60,928 nt of DNA from an uncultured Alphaproteobacteria bacterium. Lineage in GTDB: Bacteria; Pseudomonadota; Alphaproteobacteria; RF32; CAG-239. The position numbers and the translations under genes are program-made. Each line of letters begins with the position of its first letter. Positions within the stretch are counted from its first letter, which is position 1. Under the pieces are notes generated by a model. The model made no database searches, was not told where the DNA came from, and saw only the letters and a list, made by a program, of their open reading frames with translations. The DNA lies in assembly GCA_944392205.1 (NCBI GenBank), contig CALXVV010000010.1, forward strand, positions 1-60,928, read 5' to 3'. Shown here piece after piece: positions 59,974 through 60,928 of this stretch.

Positions 59974-60928
59974 TGACCAAAGTATCAATAGTGCTTCCTG
60001 TATACAATGTAGCAAACTATTTGCCCAAGTGTCTTGACAGTTTGCTTGCTCAGACATTAGAAGATATTGAAATAATTTGTGTCAATGATGGTTCCAAAGA
60101 TAATTCTCTAACCATTCTGCAAAACTATGCTGCAAAAGATTCGCGCATAATAGTTATTGACCAAGCAAATTCAGGTCCTGGAGCCGCTCGCAACAAAGGT
60201 ATTATTTCGGCCCAAGGAGAATATATAGGATTTGTAGACCCTGATGACTGGGTTGATGATGATATGTACGAAAAAATGTATTCGGCGGCCCAAACTCATG
60301 ATGCCGATTTGGTAGAATGTGGTGTAATTACACATAATGAAAAAAGTGGCAAAACCAGAAGTAAACTTGAGAATTTTCCGCTTGTTCCCTTCAGTTGGAA
60401 AGATAATCCGCAATATTTGTTTGGCGGTATTACGGCCGGGTGGAATAAACTTTGTCGTTTGGATTTGTTAAAAAGAGAGCATATATATTATAGCGAAGGC
60501 TATTGCGCTGAGGACCATATTTTTACGATTGGCATAAGACTTGCAGCCCGTAAAATTGTATATATTAATGAATGCATGTATCATTATTTGGTGCGCTCTC
60601 AAAGCGTAAGCCGCAAAACTTCAATGGTTAACTTAAAGGTTCCGCAATTCATGGGTGATGTTGTGCAGCTATTGACCAATAAGGGAGCCTATGCAAGAGT
60701 TGAAGAATCTTTATTGGCCGATATAAGCGGCATGGTTGCCATCCACTATACCAAAATCCCTAAGAAAAATCAAAGTGAATATAGAGAACTTTGCCGGCAT
60801 TATCTTCCACCAAAAGCATTCTCTATGTTTGATGCTTATATTTGCCCCAAGAGATTAAAGGACTATATATATTCGGTACGGTACTACACCAAAGGAGGAC
60901 ACAGGTATCGCTGCGTTACCATCCTTGG
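59973..60928 (+). CDS. Glycosyltransferase family 2 protein (partial, runs off the window)
   Basis: The reading frame is open from an ATG at 59973 to the window end (at least 318 aa, no stop). It begins VSIVLPVYNVANYLPKCLDS, has the nucleotide-binding EIICVNDGSKDNS, GPGAARNKGI, the DXD-type FVDPDDWVDDDMY and a later AEDHIFTIG block (the catalytic E/D-D region). This is a GT2 inverting transferase of surface polysaccharide synthesis. It is coupled to the GT8 gene by a TAATG overlap, so both act on the same glycan. Confidence 0.93.
   Translation, partial: MTKVSIVLPVYNVANYLPKCLDSLLAQTLEDIEIICVNDGSKDNSLTILQNYAAKDSRIIVIDQANSGPGAARNKGIISAQGEYIGFVDPDDWVDDDMYEKMYSAAQTHDADLVECGVITHNEKSGKTRSKLENFPLVPFSWKDNPQYLFGGITAGWNKLCRLDLLKREHIYYSEGYCAEDHIFTIGIRLAARKIVYINECMYHYLVRSQSVSRKTSMVNLKVPQFMGDVVQLLTNKGAYARVEESLLADISGMVAIHYTKIPKKNQSEYRELCRHYLPPKAFSMFDAYICPKRLKDYIYSVRYYTKGGHRYRCVTIL

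Noticed and set aside
1-60928. CRISPR arrays, insertion sequences, prophage genes, rRNA
   Set aside because: I saw no regularly spaced direct repeats, transposase, integrase, phage structural or rRNA sequence anywhere in the window.

Overview
This 60.9 kb window is chromosomal DNA from a low-GC alphaproteobacterium. It is nearly all core genome and has no phage, transposase or CRISPR array. The assignment rests on a BamF-type (DUF3035) lipoprotein beside lspA, a yqeY-dnaG-rpoD cluster, a membrane-bound ferritin/VIT1 fusion, and a GTTC-N7-GTTC LexA box upstream of recA. AT-rich intergenic DNA, the gene order and the glycosyltransferases would fit one of the uncultured host-associated alphaproteobacterial lineages, but that part is inference.

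Layout. 0.1-4.2 kb: an unknown gene and a MacA/MacB-type exporter (adaptor, ATPase, permease). 4.2-9.0 kb: trxB, greA, a DUF3015/DUF4105 pair and a secreted coiled-coil protein. 9.0-13.6 kb: yqeY-dnaG-rpoD. 13.6-14.3 kb: a tRNA with a CAU anticodon, flanked on both sides by decayed partial copies of itself and structured non-coding sequence. 14.3-19.9 kb: a GtrA-like protein, a conserved hypothetical, a CoA-disulfide-reductase-like enzyme, a ferritin-VIT1 fusion and dxs. 20-22.1 kb: two glycosyltransferases. 22.2-30.8 kb: a degenerate Nudix protein, recA, a YihY/BrkB protein, fabI, sppA and gatCAB. 30.9-37.4 kb: DUF192 lipoprotein, Panacea-like protein, OmpA lipoprotein, recJ, DUF502, tRNA-Leu and mgtE. 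37.5-44.5 kb: lspA, bamF, two M16 peptidases, pgi and mutL. 44.5-50.4 kb is the most accessory-looking part: an AT-rich ADP-ribosylglycohydrolase, a ZIP transporter, an M48-like peptidase, tRNA-Ser, and a three-gene operon of a degenerate SNF2-like protein with IbrA-like (PP-loop) and IbrB-like (ParB) proteins. 50.5-57.2 kb: an aldo/keto reductase, an LPS operon (lone FliN/SpoA domain, DUF374 acyltransferase, waaA, lpxK) and lon. 57.3-60.9 kb: a small hypothetical, HU, tRNA-Val followed by a third copy of the structured tRNA-associated sequence, and a GT8/GT2 glycan locus that runs off the end.

Functionally the window joins envelope building (lpxK, waaA, lspA, bamF, OmpA, glycosyltransferases), information processing (dnaG, rpoD, recA, recJ, mutL, greA, HU, gatCAB) and proteostasis (lon, sppA, M16 pair). 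The two items I would look at first are (i) a family of three structured, tRNA-adjacent non-coding elements sharing the order hairpin - GTTAG - 36/37 nt - CGTTAC, with fragments of the neighbouring tRNA at or near their edges, and (ii) the SNF2-like/IbrA/IbrB operon, which looks like an uncharacterised nucleic-acid-directed system.
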